DNA from: Candidatus Woesearchaeota archaeon | GTDB taxonomy: Archaea; Nanobdellota; Nanobdellia; Woesearchaeales; ARS49 | Direction of reading: 5' to 3' | DNA: 64,000 nt | Assembly: GCA_016188265.1 (NCBI GenBank) | Contig: JACPID010000003.1 | Span: 1-64,000 of the forward strand | Shown: in pieces, positions 49,269 through 57,318 of the stretch | Layout: every line of letters begins with the position of its first letter | Position numbering within the stretch: the first letter of the stretch is position 1 | The notes under the pieces: generated by a model | Told to the model about the DNA's origin: nothing | Seen by the model: the letters and a program-made list of their open reading frames with translations, nothing else | Databases searched by the model: none | Position numbers and translations under genes: made by a program

Positions 49269-49730
49269 ATGAATAAAAAGATTTATCAGGCGTATAAGAA
49301 AAAATACACTTCACTGCCTAATTTTGAAGTGCTTGATCATGAATTTGAAATAAGCAGTATTGAGAGTGAATTGTTTGTATTAAGGCAGATTAGAAAAAAA
49401 GCCGGAGAACGCATTGAAGGCTTTATAAAATTCATTGAAGAAATTCTTCAGCCAGAAGGAGCTTCATTTTCTTCTATGTATGAATGTTTGTGTTTTGATG
49501 ACACTGAAAAAAAAGCAATGCTAGATATTTATAAAAAAATGATGATTCTTCACAGAAGCCTAGTATCAGCAGATATTGCACTTGACAATAAGCAAGATGT
49601 TGAAGTAATTAAACTTGTAACTAAAGAATGGCCAGTTCTAAGCAAAAAATTGCTTCCTTATGTGGAAAAGATTAAAAAACACTGGCATGAATTAAGAGAG
49701 ACAAAAGAAATACTAGATTATCTACAATGA
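49269..49730 (+). CDS. Helical protein coupled to adenylate kinase, unknown
   Basis: 153 residues, predicted helical bundle (FEISSIESELFVLRQIRKKA, GFIKFIEEILQPEGASF, KKAMLDIYKKMMILHRSLVS). Its stop overlaps the adk start by 4 bp (ATGA). No motif is recognised. Coupling to adk suggests similar expression rather than a shared pathway. Confidence 0.6.
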   Translation: MNKKIYQAYKKKYTSLPNFEVLDHEFEISSIESELFVLRQIRKKAGERIEGFIKFIEEILQPEGASFSSMYECLCFDDTEKKAMLDIYKKMMILHRSLVSADIALDNKQDVEVIKLVTKEWPVLSKKLLPYVEKIKKHWHELRETKEILDYLQ

Positions 49731-50347
49731 AAATAATACTAATGGGCCTGCAAGGTAGTGGCAAAGGCACTCAAGCAAAAAAAATAAGCAAAAAATATAA
49801 TATTCCACATATTTCCACAGGAGATATGCTTCGAGCAGAAATTGCAAAGAAAACTGCTTTAGGTGAAAGAATTAAATCAATACAACAAGGAGAACTTGTT
49901 CCTGATCCAGTTATTATTGATGTAATAAAAGATCGCATCAATCAATTTGATTGCAAAAATGGGTTTATACTTGACGGCTTTCCAAGAACAATACAGCAAG
50001 CAAAATCACTTGATAAAATTGTAAGTGTTGATTACGTAATTGCTTTAGAAATACAGGATAGTGTTGCTATTGAACGATTAAGTAAAAGAAGCCAGTGTAG
50101 AAAATGCAATTATATTTATGGAGCAAATCAAAGACTAAAAAATAATATTTGTAAGTTCTGCAGTGGAGAAGTTTACACAAGAAAAGACGATTACCCTGAA
50201 GCTATTAAAAGAAGACTTGAAATTTACCACAAAGAAACTGAGATAATACTACGCTATTATGAAAATAAAAATTTACTTTACAGAATTAATGGAGAAAGAA
50301 GTGTAGAAGAAGTATTTGATGATATTACAAGTATATTAAAAAAATAA
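49727..50347 (+). CDS. adk: Adenylate kinase with zinc lid
   Basis: 206 residues. P-loop MGLQGSGKGTQAKKISKKYN, AMP-binding ISTGDMLRAEI, FILDGFPRTIQQA, and a long lid with four Cys (CRKCNYIYG ... CKFCSGE) that binds zinc. It is the bacterial-type/long Adk, converting AMP and ATP to two ADP. All catalytic arginines (ERLSKRSQC, IKRRLEIYHKET) are visible. Confidence 0.94.
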   Translation: MKIILMGLQGSGKGTQAKKISKKYNIPHISTGDMLRAEIAKKTALGERIKSIQQGELVPDPVIIDVIKDRINQFDCKNGFILDGFPRTIQQAKSLDKIVSVDYVIALEIQDSVAIERLSKRSQCRKCNYIYGANQRLKNNICKFCSGEVYTRKDDYPEAIKRRLEIYHKETEIILRYYENKNLLYRINGERSVEEVFDDITSILKK

Positions 50348-50353
50348 TAGTAA

Positions 50354-51334
50354 CTAAAATAACTGTCTCATATATTCTGTTGCATAACATCCAGGCTCAA
50401 GGATAAATTCAATTGTAAATTTATTTTTTCCCTGAAATTCTTCATCAGGCTCTAGTTTGCTGAGTTTTATTTTTGAAGCATAGGCAAGAATTTTCCTCTC
50501 ACCGCCAATTAAACTAATGACAGGAATTTCTCTTATTACAAAACTTTGAATATTAATATTATCTTTATCAAAAATTAACTGAACTATGCTATTTTGTTGA
50601 GAAGAAAGCTCAGTGCCAAATCCAACTAAAGGAAAAGTTGATTCTATTGTTGGTTTATTTTTTTTTATCCAATCATTAACACATTGATTCCAAACATAAG
50701 ATTGATATGCATTTACTAAAATTAACAATTCATTTTTAGGAATTTTTTGCAAAGTATTAACAAACTGGCCAGGATATTTTTCTAAAAAATCAGTTAATTT
50801 TTGCGAAGTAATGCTATTTTTTTGCTGAATAAGCCTAACTGCTTCCGAAAAGTTCTTCTGAATTAATGCCCTGCCTATCAAATGATTATAGTTTCCAAAT
50901 CTTTGCTCTCCATAATAATTAATAAAACTATCTCTTTTTTCAGGAAGATGAAGAATGTTTCTTACTATTATCTTAAAATAATTACCTTTTAGTTGACCTA
51001 AAAAAACAGGCTCTTCAGATCCGCCTAAAATAAAAATTTTAATATCTTTATGAGAAAATAATTTTAATTTTGAAGCAAATCCAACAGGAACAGAACACAA
51101 TTGTTTTGTTATTGCATGACGGTCTTTTAATCCTGCATAACCAATTAGTTTTATAGGAATTTTAATATTTCGAGAAATAATTTTAATTGCATTAAAGGTT
51201 GTCTGATCTTTTTTTTCAAGCCAAAAAACACAATATTTACCTTCAATTTTAGGAGTTATAACAGGAATTTCTTCAACATAAAAATCAGTTAATTTATGTT
51301 TAATAACATATTTTTCCAATATTGTTTTTAACAT
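50354..51334 (-). CDS. truD: tRNA pseudouridine synthase TruD
   Basis: 326 residues. LIGYAGLKDRHAITKQLCSV holds the catalytic Asp in the TruD-specific GxKDRxAxTxQ motif, NYYGEQRFGNYNHLIGRALI is the second family motif, and AYQSYVWNQCVNDWI the third. The TRUD insertion domain is short. It makes pseudouridine 13 in tRNA. A TTTATAAAT box lies 27.5 bp before the ATG. Confidence 0.93.
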   Translation of the reverse strand: MLKTILEKYVIKHKLTDFYVEEIPVITPKIEGKYCVFWLEKKDQTTFNAIKIISRNIKIPIKLIGYAGLKDRHAITKQLCSVPVGFASKLKLFSHKDIKIFILGGSEEPVFLGQLKGNYFKIIVRNILHLPEKRDSFINYYGEQRFGNYNHLIGRALIQKNFSEAVRLIQQKNSITSQKLTDFLEKYPGQFVNTLQKIPKNELLILVNAYQSYVWNQCVNDWIKKNKPTIESTFPLVGFGTELSSQQNSIVQLIFDKDNINIQSFVIREIPVISLIGGERKILAYASKIKLSKLEPDEEFQGKNKFTIEFILEPGCYATEYMRQLF

Positions 51335-51407
51335 AAAAAGCTAAACATATATTCTTATTTATAAATGTCTAGAAAGATATTAAAAAGAGTTTAAATTAAT
51401 GCTTTTC

Positions 51408-51596
51408 ATGCAATCATCAATTGACCCATATGATTCACAGTATTACTTCAACATAAAAATACCTATAAATGAACACTTGATACCTGCTATAAAAAAAATA
51501 ACAAATTTAGAAGACAAAAAACAACGTAAGGAAAGAAAAAAAGAAATAGAAAAAGAAGCAACAGGTTTAGGAAAAATTCTCGACTTATACATCTAA
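51408..51596 (+). CDS. Small protein, unknown function
   Basis: 62 residues from ATG 51408, about 25 bp after ATTAAAAAG; the track start at 51399 is too close. SSIDPYDSQYYFNIKIPINE, then a very basic helix KKQRKERKKEIEKEATGLGK. The basic helix could bind RNA or DNA. No family is recognised. Confidence 0.5.
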   Translation: MQSSIDPYDSQYYFNIKIPINEHLIPAIKKITNLEDKKQRKERKKEIEKEATGLGKILDLYI

Positions 51597-51623
51597 CTTT
51601 GCGTGGTAAAGATAAGTATATGC

Positions 51624-52271
51624 TTAAATTCCCAGCCAAGCAACTAAAATATGGCCTATAAAACCTGCAAAAAGAGGAATTAACAAATTATCATCTATTT
51701 TTGTAACAACAGTCTCTACAAAAGTTGCTGTAAGAGCCATTAAAACAATAGGTATCCAAAGAATATCTCCGTGAGGTAAAATTGAATCAAGCCACCAAAT
51801 ATCAGAACGTAAGAAAATAATTCCTACAACAATATCAATAAAAAATTCAGCTAAAATCCCCTCCAGCGCTTTTCTTTTTCTGTACAACCAAATACTGCCA
51901 AAATATTTTCCAACTATTGCAGCTGACAAATCACCAAAAGTAGTCATAAGAATTGCACTTACAGCAACTCTTAAATCAAAAACAGCTAAACAAATAATTG
52001 CACCTAAAAGAAAAAAAATCTCACCACCCAAACGTTGCTGTTCGCTTTTTCTTTTAAAACGTTTCCAAAAATAAGAAACAACCGGAAGCTTTGCTTTTAA
52101 CTCAATACGAACATATTCAAACTCTATCAATATGATTAACAAAAATGCTAAAGCAAGAAGCGCTATACCACGATTAAATACTTGAGCAAAAAAACCATAA
52201 ATAACTAAAAAAAGTATTGAAAGTAGATGAATTACTTTTCTTCCAACTTCTTGCTGAAAATCCCAAGGCAT
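51624..52271 (-). CDS. SEC59/phytol-kinase-family membrane protein
   Basis: 215 residues with about seven transmembrane helices. EVGRKVIHLLSILFLVIYGF, TTFGDLSAAIVGKYFGSIWL, KALEGILAEFFIDIVVGI and ETVVTKIDDNLLIPLFAGFI are the family loops. Members are CTP-dependent kinases for dolichol, phytol or geranylgeraniol, or related cytidylyltransferases. In an archaeon it may recycle prenyl alcohol or act in lipid-carrier supply for the glycosyltransferases nearby. Shares a promoter box with tRNA-Arg. Confidence 0.82.
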   Translation of the reverse strand: MPWDFQQEVGRKVIHLLSILFLVIYGFFAQVFNRGIALLALAFLLIILIEFEYVRIELKAKLPVVSYFWKRFKRKSEQQRLGGEIFFLLGAIICLAVFDLRVAVSAILMTTFGDLSAAIVGKYFGSIWLYRKRKALEGILAEFFIDIVVGIIFLRSDIWWLDSILPHGDILWIPIVLMALTATFVETVVTKIDDNLLIPLFAGFIGHILVAWLGI

Positions 52272-52292
52272 TAAATTAAAAACAAAACAATA

Positions 52293-52300
52293 TTATATAA
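52293..52300. promoter_or_regulatory. Bidirectional TATA box (SEC59-like / tRNA-Arg)
   Basis: TTATATAA is centred 25.5 bp from the minus-strand ATG (A at 52271) and 30.5 bp from the first base of tRNA-Arg (52327). It is the only TATA candidate in the 55-bp gap. Confidence 0.5.
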
Positions 52301-52326
52301 AAGTATCTCTATACACTAAAATTCAT

Positions 52327-52475
52327 GCGCCTGTAGCTCAGTATGGATAGAGCGGCGGGTTCCTAACCCGAAGATCGGGGGTTCAAAATGGTTTGTGGTT
52401 GATGGTTAGTGGTTTGAGGATTGCAAACTACCCACTACAAACTATAAACCATTGAAAGTCCTCCCAGGCGCGCCA
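52327..52475 (+). tRNA. tRNA-Arg(CCU) with 71-nt intron in the T-loop
   Basis: Acceptor GCGCCTG/CAGGCGC, D-stem GCTC/GAGC, anticodon loop TT-CCT-AA, T-stem GGGGG/CCTCC, discriminator G, encoded CCA. The T-loop is split: TTCAAA (52382-52387) and T (52459) join to TTCAAAT after removal of 52388-52458. UUCA pairs with UGAA beside 3-nt bulges AAA and AGU, a bulge-helix-bulge, then UGGUUU/AAACCA continues. The intron has repeated GGTT words and a hairpin GTGGTTTG/CAAACTAC. The first anticodon-stem pair is a G-A mismatch. Confidence 0.88.
52388..52458 (+). other. Non-canonical archaeal tRNA intron
   Basis: The 71-nt insert lies between tRNA positions 59 and 60. Its 5' half is a GGTT-rich near-repeat (GGTTTGTGGTTGATGGTTAG) and its 3' half the complement-like CAAACTACCCACTACAAAC, so it folds on itself. 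Exact ends depend on which bulge bases the splicing endonuclease cuts. Confidence 0.75.
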
Positions 52476-52502
52476 TTTTGAACAAAATTGAAGAGGTTTT
52501 AA

Positions 52503-53561
52503 ATGAAATACTTATACGCAATATGCAGTTGGGGCTTAGGACATGCAACAAGATCTTTACCAATCATAAACGCATTAATTCAGAAAGGCCATGAAGTAAC
52601 AATTGCAGCAAGCGATCGATCGCTTCAGTTTTTACAACAAGAACTCCCTAACTGTGAATTTATTAACTTTCCAGATTATCCTAAACCATATACAACAACC
52701 CATTTTTTTAGAGCAAAATTTGCAGTTTACCTGCCTGCTATAATAAATTCAATTAATAATGAAAAAAAAAGAGTAGATAAACTAGTTGAAAATAAAAAAT
52801 TTGACAGAATAATAAGCGATCATAGATATGGTTTTTTCCATAAGAATATTCCTTCTTATTTTTTTGGGCATCAATTGAGATTTATAATGCCTAGCAGATC
52901 AAAACTGCTTGAAAAAATAGGTGAAAAATTTAATGCAAACTACCAAAAAAAATTCGAGTATTTCATAATACCTGATTATGAAAAAAAAAATCTAGCCGGC
53001 GACCTATGCCACAATTTAAATTTGTTTGAAAAAGAAAAACTAAAATATGTAGGAATTATCTGCATGGCTGAAAAACAAAAAAAAAGAGAAAAAATAGATT
53101 ACTTTATTTCACTTTCAGGTGTTGAAGGCCAGCGTAAAAGCTTTGAAAACTTAATCATGCCTCAAATAAAAAAATTAGAAGGAAAAATAGTTGTTTCTTT
53201 AGGAAAACCTGAAGAAAAAGGAATAACAAGTAAAGACAATATAACAATTTATCAACACTTATCATCAGAAGAACAAATAAGTATTATGGCAGAAAGTAAA
53301 CTCATTATTGCACGTTCAGGATACACCACAATGATGGAAGTAGCGTCATTAGGCAAAAATGCACTATACATACCGTACAAAGGCCAAACAGAACAAGAAT
53401 ATTTAGCTGAACATCATGAAAAATTAGGCAATTATTATTCAGTAAACCAAAGAGAATTAAATCTTGAAAGGGATATTGGGCTTACAAGTTCTTTTAAAAG
53501 TTTCAGAAGAGATTGTGATATTAAAAAAAATATAAAGAATGTATTAAAAATCGTGACATGA
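52503..53561 (+). CDS. MurG/GT28-like glycosyltransferase
   Basis: 352 residues. The N-terminal CSWGLGHATRSLPIINALIQ (glycine-rich G-H loop) and C-terminal IIARSGYTTMMEVASLGKNA, then LYIPYKGQTEQEYLAEH, are the acceptor and UDP-sugar sites of GT-B glycosyltransferases related to MurG. It probably adds a hexosamine to a lipid or surface polymer. It overlaps the next membrane-protein gene by 4 bp, so the two may act together. Confidence 0.85.
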   Translation: MKYLYAICSWGLGHATRSLPIINALIQKGHEVTIAASDRSLQFLQQELPNCEFINFPDYPKPYTTTHFFRAKFAVYLPAIINSINNEKKRVDKLVENKKFDRIISDHRYGFFHKNIPSYFFGHQLRFIMPSRSKLLEKIGEKFNANYQKKFEYFIIPDYEKKNLAGDLCHNLNLFEKEKLKYVGIICMAEKQKKREKIDYFISLSGVEGQRKSFENLIMPQIKKLEGKIVVSLGKPEEKGITSKDNITIYQHLSSEEQISIMAESKLIIARSGYTTMMEVASLGKNALYIPYKGQTEQEYLAEHHEKLGNYYSVNQRELNLERDIGLTSSFKSFRRDCDIKKNIKNVLKIVT

Positions 53562-54160
53562 ACAATATAACCCGTTACTCACTTACACTATTTTTTCTTT
53601 TTTTAAGTATTTTCATACCTGTTATTTATTACAAGTATAACTCACTTCCCTGGATATTTTGGTTTTGTAATAATGTAAGCATTTTATTGGCGCTAGGTAT
53701 TTTTTTAAAAAATAGAACAATAATAACCGGCGAATTATTGCTTGGAGGAATAGGGCAGTTATTTTGGATTATTGATTTTATTACAAAATACTTTTTTGGC
53801 ATTTACACAACAGGTGTAACTGAATACATGTTTATTCCAAATTATCCGAAAATACTTTTTACAACAGGACTTACGCATTTTGCAATTTTTTTTTTAATGA
53901 TTTGGAGCCTTCACTTATTAGGGGGCCCAGCAAAAGACGGATGGAAAGTAGCTGCAATTCATGGAATACTGATATGGGCTGTTGCATTCTTTGTTTTTAC
54001 AGAACAATATAATTTAAATTGTGCATACAAGAGTTGTGTTTCATTCTTGCCTGAGTATGGCTATAAAATATACTGGCCAATTCTTTACCTATTTGGAGTT
54101 ATAATGCCATTAAATTATTTGCTTAATAAATATTGGAAGCAGAAAAAACATGTTAACTAA
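53558..54160 (+). CDS. Six-helix membrane protein coupled to glycosyltransferase
   Basis: 200 residues, six hydrophobic segments. LLLGGIGQLFWIIDFITKYF, TTGLTHFAIFFLMIWSLHLL, then GGPAKDGWKVAAIHGILIWA and EQYNLNCAYKSCVSFLPEYG are distinctive but not assigned. ATGA overlap with the upstream glycosyltransferase supports a shared pathway, perhaps flipping or anchoring its product. Its end overlaps convergent gatE by 8 bp. Confidence 0.6.
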   Translation: MNNITRYSLTLFFLFLSIFIPVIYYKYNSLPWIFWFCNNVSILLALGIFLKNRTIITGELLLGGIGQLFWIIDFITKYFFGIYTTGVTEYMFIPNYPKILFTTGLTHFAIFFLMIWSLHLLGGPAKDGWKVAAIHGILIWAVAFFVFTEQYNLNCAYKSCVSFLPEYGYKIYWPILYLFGVIMPLNYLLNKYWKQKKHVN

Positions 54161-56012
54161 TGAATTTTTTTAATAGCTCAATAATTTTCTGGCCCTGAGC
54201 TTTACCTCTGAGAGATTTCATTGCAATGCCAATTAATGCATTAAATGGCTTGTCTTTGTTTTCTTCAATAATCTTTTTAAGAGTTGCTTTAATTTCTTCA
54301 TCACTTAACATCTTATATCTTGATAAATCAAATGCTTTACCTTGAGCTGTATCAACAATAATTTGAAGTACAGATTCCTTGGTAATTTCAGAGTTATTAA
54401 GCGCTTTAAAAATTTCCTTAAAATAATCTTCAGTAATTAGATCAATATCGCTTCCAGGATAGTTTCTTGCCAATTCAGGTGCAAATGAAACAAGCATCTC
54501 AGCTATAAAAGCTTGTTTAACATTTTTATTTTCTTTGATTAATTCTTCAAATAAGAATACATACTCTGAGCGAGAAATTTTTTCTGCTAAATCCTTGCTT
54601 AAATTAAATTCTTTTTCATATCTTGCTGCTTTTTCTGTTAATAATTCTGGAACTTTAATCTTTTTTGTAAAATCATCAGTTAATTCAGTATCAGGAATAT
54701 CTGTTTCAGGATACATTCTTGCCGCGCCAGGCATTGGCCTTAAATATGAAGTTGTTCCATCTGGATTTGCTTTTCTAACTTCAGAAGGAACTCCCTTCAG
54801 TGCTTCATTTGTTCTTTCAATAACTGCAATTATTGCTTTTTCTGACCTACTTTTTTCATCTGCTACAATAACAAAAGCATCTTTAGCCCCACAATTTAAT
54901 TGTTTTTTTATAAGTTCTACATCTTCAGAAGAAATACCATACTTTGGCAGTTCATCTGAATGAAATAAACCTCCAACACCAGCAATTACTTTTGCTCTAT
55001 CGCTTAATTCAGTGCCAAAACGCCTATTTGGCTGCACTTCTTTTCCAAGAATGCCTGCAAATAAAGGCAGGCAAATCCCTAAAACAACACCTTTTTTTTC
55101 TAAAACAGATTTTATAACTTTAGAATCTGATTTGTCAAATATCTTTGTAAGATCTTCTGCATTTTCTTTGATGTGACGAATACCTGTTTTATGAAGATAA
55201 TTTTTAATTTCGACTAAATTTTGCTGTCTTTGCACTTCAAACTCAACAATTGTTGGAATAAGCTTTAGATCCTGAGCGCCTTTTATTTCTATTCTTGTTC
55301 CTTCTTTTATTGAAACATTAACATCTTGACGAATTGTTCCTAAACCTCGCTTTGCTTTTCCAGTAGAACGAAGAAGCAAGCCAATTGTTTCTGCAACTTC
55401 TCTGGCTTGTTCAGGAGTTATAATATCAGGAGTTGTACTTATCTCAATAAGAGAAATACCTAAACGGTCTAAACGAAAAACAGTAGATTCTTTTGACTCA
55501 CTTATTATTCTAGCAGCATCTTCTTCCAAAATAACAGTTGGAATGCCAACATTGCCTGATTTTGTTTTAAGAACTCCATTTGTTGCAATTAGTGCAGTTC
55601 TTTGAAAACCAGAAGTATTACTTCCATCGACTATTATTTTTCTCATAACTCGAATAACATCAACAAAAACAGCTTTGAGAAGCAGTGCGGTTTGAATCGC
55701 TGTTTTTAATGAATCCTGATTAATAATATAAGGAGGCTGTTCATCAAGCTCAACAAGACAAGTTGTATCATTATAACATTGATAAGAATAAATTTTACCT
55801 TTTTGCATTTCTTGAAGAGCAGCAATATCAATTTCTCCAGTTTCACCAACAGAAGCTCTTAATTTTCTTTGGACTTCAAAATCAGGCTCATCATCACGAA
55901 TCAAGGCAGGACAATTACAAAAAAGTTTAGTATTTTCTATTTGCTGATGAATTTCTAATCCACACTTAAGGCCGAGTTTTTTATAATCCAACTGCATATT
56001 AATCTGTTTCAT
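54153..56012 (-). CDS. gatE: Archaeal Glu-tRNA(Gln) amidotransferase subunit E
   Basis: 619 residues. The GatB-like core opens with LGLKCGLEIHQQIENTKLFC. An AspRS-like insertion domain, characteristic of GatE, follows (FAGILGKEVQPNRRFGTELS, AKVIAGVGGLFHSDELPKYG). It ends in a YqeY-type tail (KDKPFNALIGIAMKSLRGKA). GatE phosphorylates and amidates Glu-tRNA(Gln) using ammonia from GatD. It overlaps gatD by 14 bp. This is the archaea-specific enzyme and coexists with GatCAB in the same window. Confidence 0.95.
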   Translation of the reverse strand: MKQINMQLDYKKLGLKCGLEIHQQIENTKLFCNCPALIRDDEPDFEVQRKLRASVGETGEIDIAALQEMQKGKIYSYQCYNDTTCLVELDEQPPYIINQDSLKTAIQTALLLKAVFVDVIRVMRKIIVDGSNTSGFQRTALIATNGVLKTKSGNVGIPTVILEEDAARIISESKESTVFRLDRLGISLIEISTTPDIITPEQAREVAETIGLLLRSTGKAKRGLGTIRQDVNVSIKEGTRIEIKGAQDLKLIPTIVEFEVQRQQNLVEIKNYLHKTGIRHIKENAEDLTKIFDKSDSKVIKSVLEKKGVVLGICLPLFAGILGKEVQPNRRFGTELSDRAKVIAGVGGLFHSDELPKYGISSEDVELIKKQLNCGAKDAFVIVADEKSRSEKAIIAVIERTNEALKGVPSEVRKANPDGTTSYLRPMPGAARMYPETDIPDTELTDDFTKKIKVPELLTEKAARYEKEFNLSKDLAEKISRSEYVFLFEELIKENKNVKQAFIAEMLVSFAPELARNYPGSDIDLITEDYFKEIFKALNNSEITKESVLQIIVDTAQGKAFDLSRYKMLSDEEIKATLKKIIEENKDKPFNALIGIAMKSLRGKAQGQKIIELLKKFIS

Positions 56013-57276
56013 AACTTAAACTTTTACTGATTTCCCCTCTGAAATTCTGATTAAATAATCTGCTGGCTTCTTCTTTTTTATAATTGCTTAATAACCATGC
56101 TAGTTTAATAAATGCTGTTTCAGGAATTGTATCAGTATAATTACCTAAAACACCAATCTCAACTAATCTTCTTCCAGGCGTATAAACATTCATGTCAATT
56201 GACCCAAATATTGTTTGAGAACTCATAACAATTAATGTTCCTTCTTTTATCAGATCTTTAATTGTTGAAAATATCTTAGCATGCTCTTTAGTATACTCAT
56301 CAATTTCATTTATCGGTGCATGGCCTAAACCAGTGCCCTCAATAACCAGTCCATCAAATCCTTTGTAAGCTTGAAATTCTGATGCATACATATTAGTATG
56401 AACTTTTACTAAGCCAACTTTTAATTTTTCATTAAATAATCTTAAACTAAAAGAACCTTCAAATTTATCATGCTCTTTATACCATGAAACCTTTTTAGTT
56501 TTATAATCAACATGCGCTATAGGAGATCCATTTATAACTTTAAACGCACTTCTTTTGCTGGTATGCATTTTTCTAGATTTTGCAGCTGGTAAAACAAGTG
56601 CAGTTGTATCGCTTGATTCTTCATGCATGCAAATAGCAACACCCGAATAATTTGTTTGTGTAATAAAAACAACAGCACATAAAAGATTCATAGCTGCATC
56701 AGTACTTGGACGATCGCTACTTCGCTGAGAACCAACTAATATTACTGGAACAGAAATATTTTCTAAAACAAAAGACAGTGCAGCTGCAGTATAATGTAAA
56801 GTATCAGTGCCATGAGTTATAATAATGCCTTTTACACCTTTTTTTATTTCTTCAGCAATTGCTTTTGCTATAATATTGTAATGAGAAAAACGCATATCAT
56901 CTGAAGACATATTTCTAATAAGGCGTGAAGAAATATTTGCCATTGAAAATAGCTCTGGAAACATAACCAGCATATCTTCTGGAGTAAATTTATTATAAAC
57001 CGCGCCAGTTGAGTAATCAACTTTTGAAGCAATTGTTCCGCCAGTGTGCAAAATAGAAATTGTAGGCATATTTTTAAGTTGTTTTAAAACAACTTTTTTT
57101 CTTTCTTTTTCAACATGTTTGGCAAGAACACTTGACTTTTTAATATTTTTTTTATCAAAACCAGCATTATACCCTGTATTTAGCTTAAGAAATACTTTAT
57201 CTTTTTCATCTTGAACAAGAACACCATCATAAGATCCTTTAATTGTTTCTATTATTACATGATCACCAACTTGCAT
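55999..57276 (-). CDS. gatD: Archaeal Glu-tRNA(Gln) amidotransferase subunit D
   Basis: 425 residues. An N-terminal GatD-specific beta domain covers about residues 1-70. The L-asparaginase fold follows with catalytic Thr in ISILHTGGTIASKVDYSTGA and the second triad in IIITHGTDTLHYTAAALSFV, then GSQRSSDRPSTDAAMNLLCA. It releases ammonia from glutamine for GatE. Located directly downstream of cdc48 on the same strand. Confidence 0.95.
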   Translation of the reverse strand: MQVGDHVIIETIKGSYDGVLVQDEKDKVFLKLNTGYNAGFDKKNIKKSSVLAKHVEKERKKVVLKQLKNMPTISILHTGGTIASKVDYSTGAVYNKFTPEDMLVMFPELFSMANISSRLIRNMSSDDMRFSHYNIIAKAIAEEIKKGVKGIIITHGTDTLHYTAAALSFVLENISVPVILVGSQRSSDRPSTDAAMNLLCAVVFITQTNYSGVAICMHEESSDTTALVLPAAKSRKMHTSKRSAFKVINGSPIAHVDYKTKKVSWYKEHDKFEGSFSLRLFNEKLKVGLVKVHTNMYASEFQAYKGFDGLVIEGTGLGHAPINEIDEYTKEHAKIFSTIKDLIKEGTLIVMSSQTIFGSIDMNVYTPGRRLVEIGVLGNYTDTIPETAFIKLAWLLSNYKKEEASRLFNQNFRGEISKSLSYETD

Positions 57277-57318
57277 ACAAGCAATAAAAGAATTATGTTT
57301 TAAAAATGTTTCCTGCCA

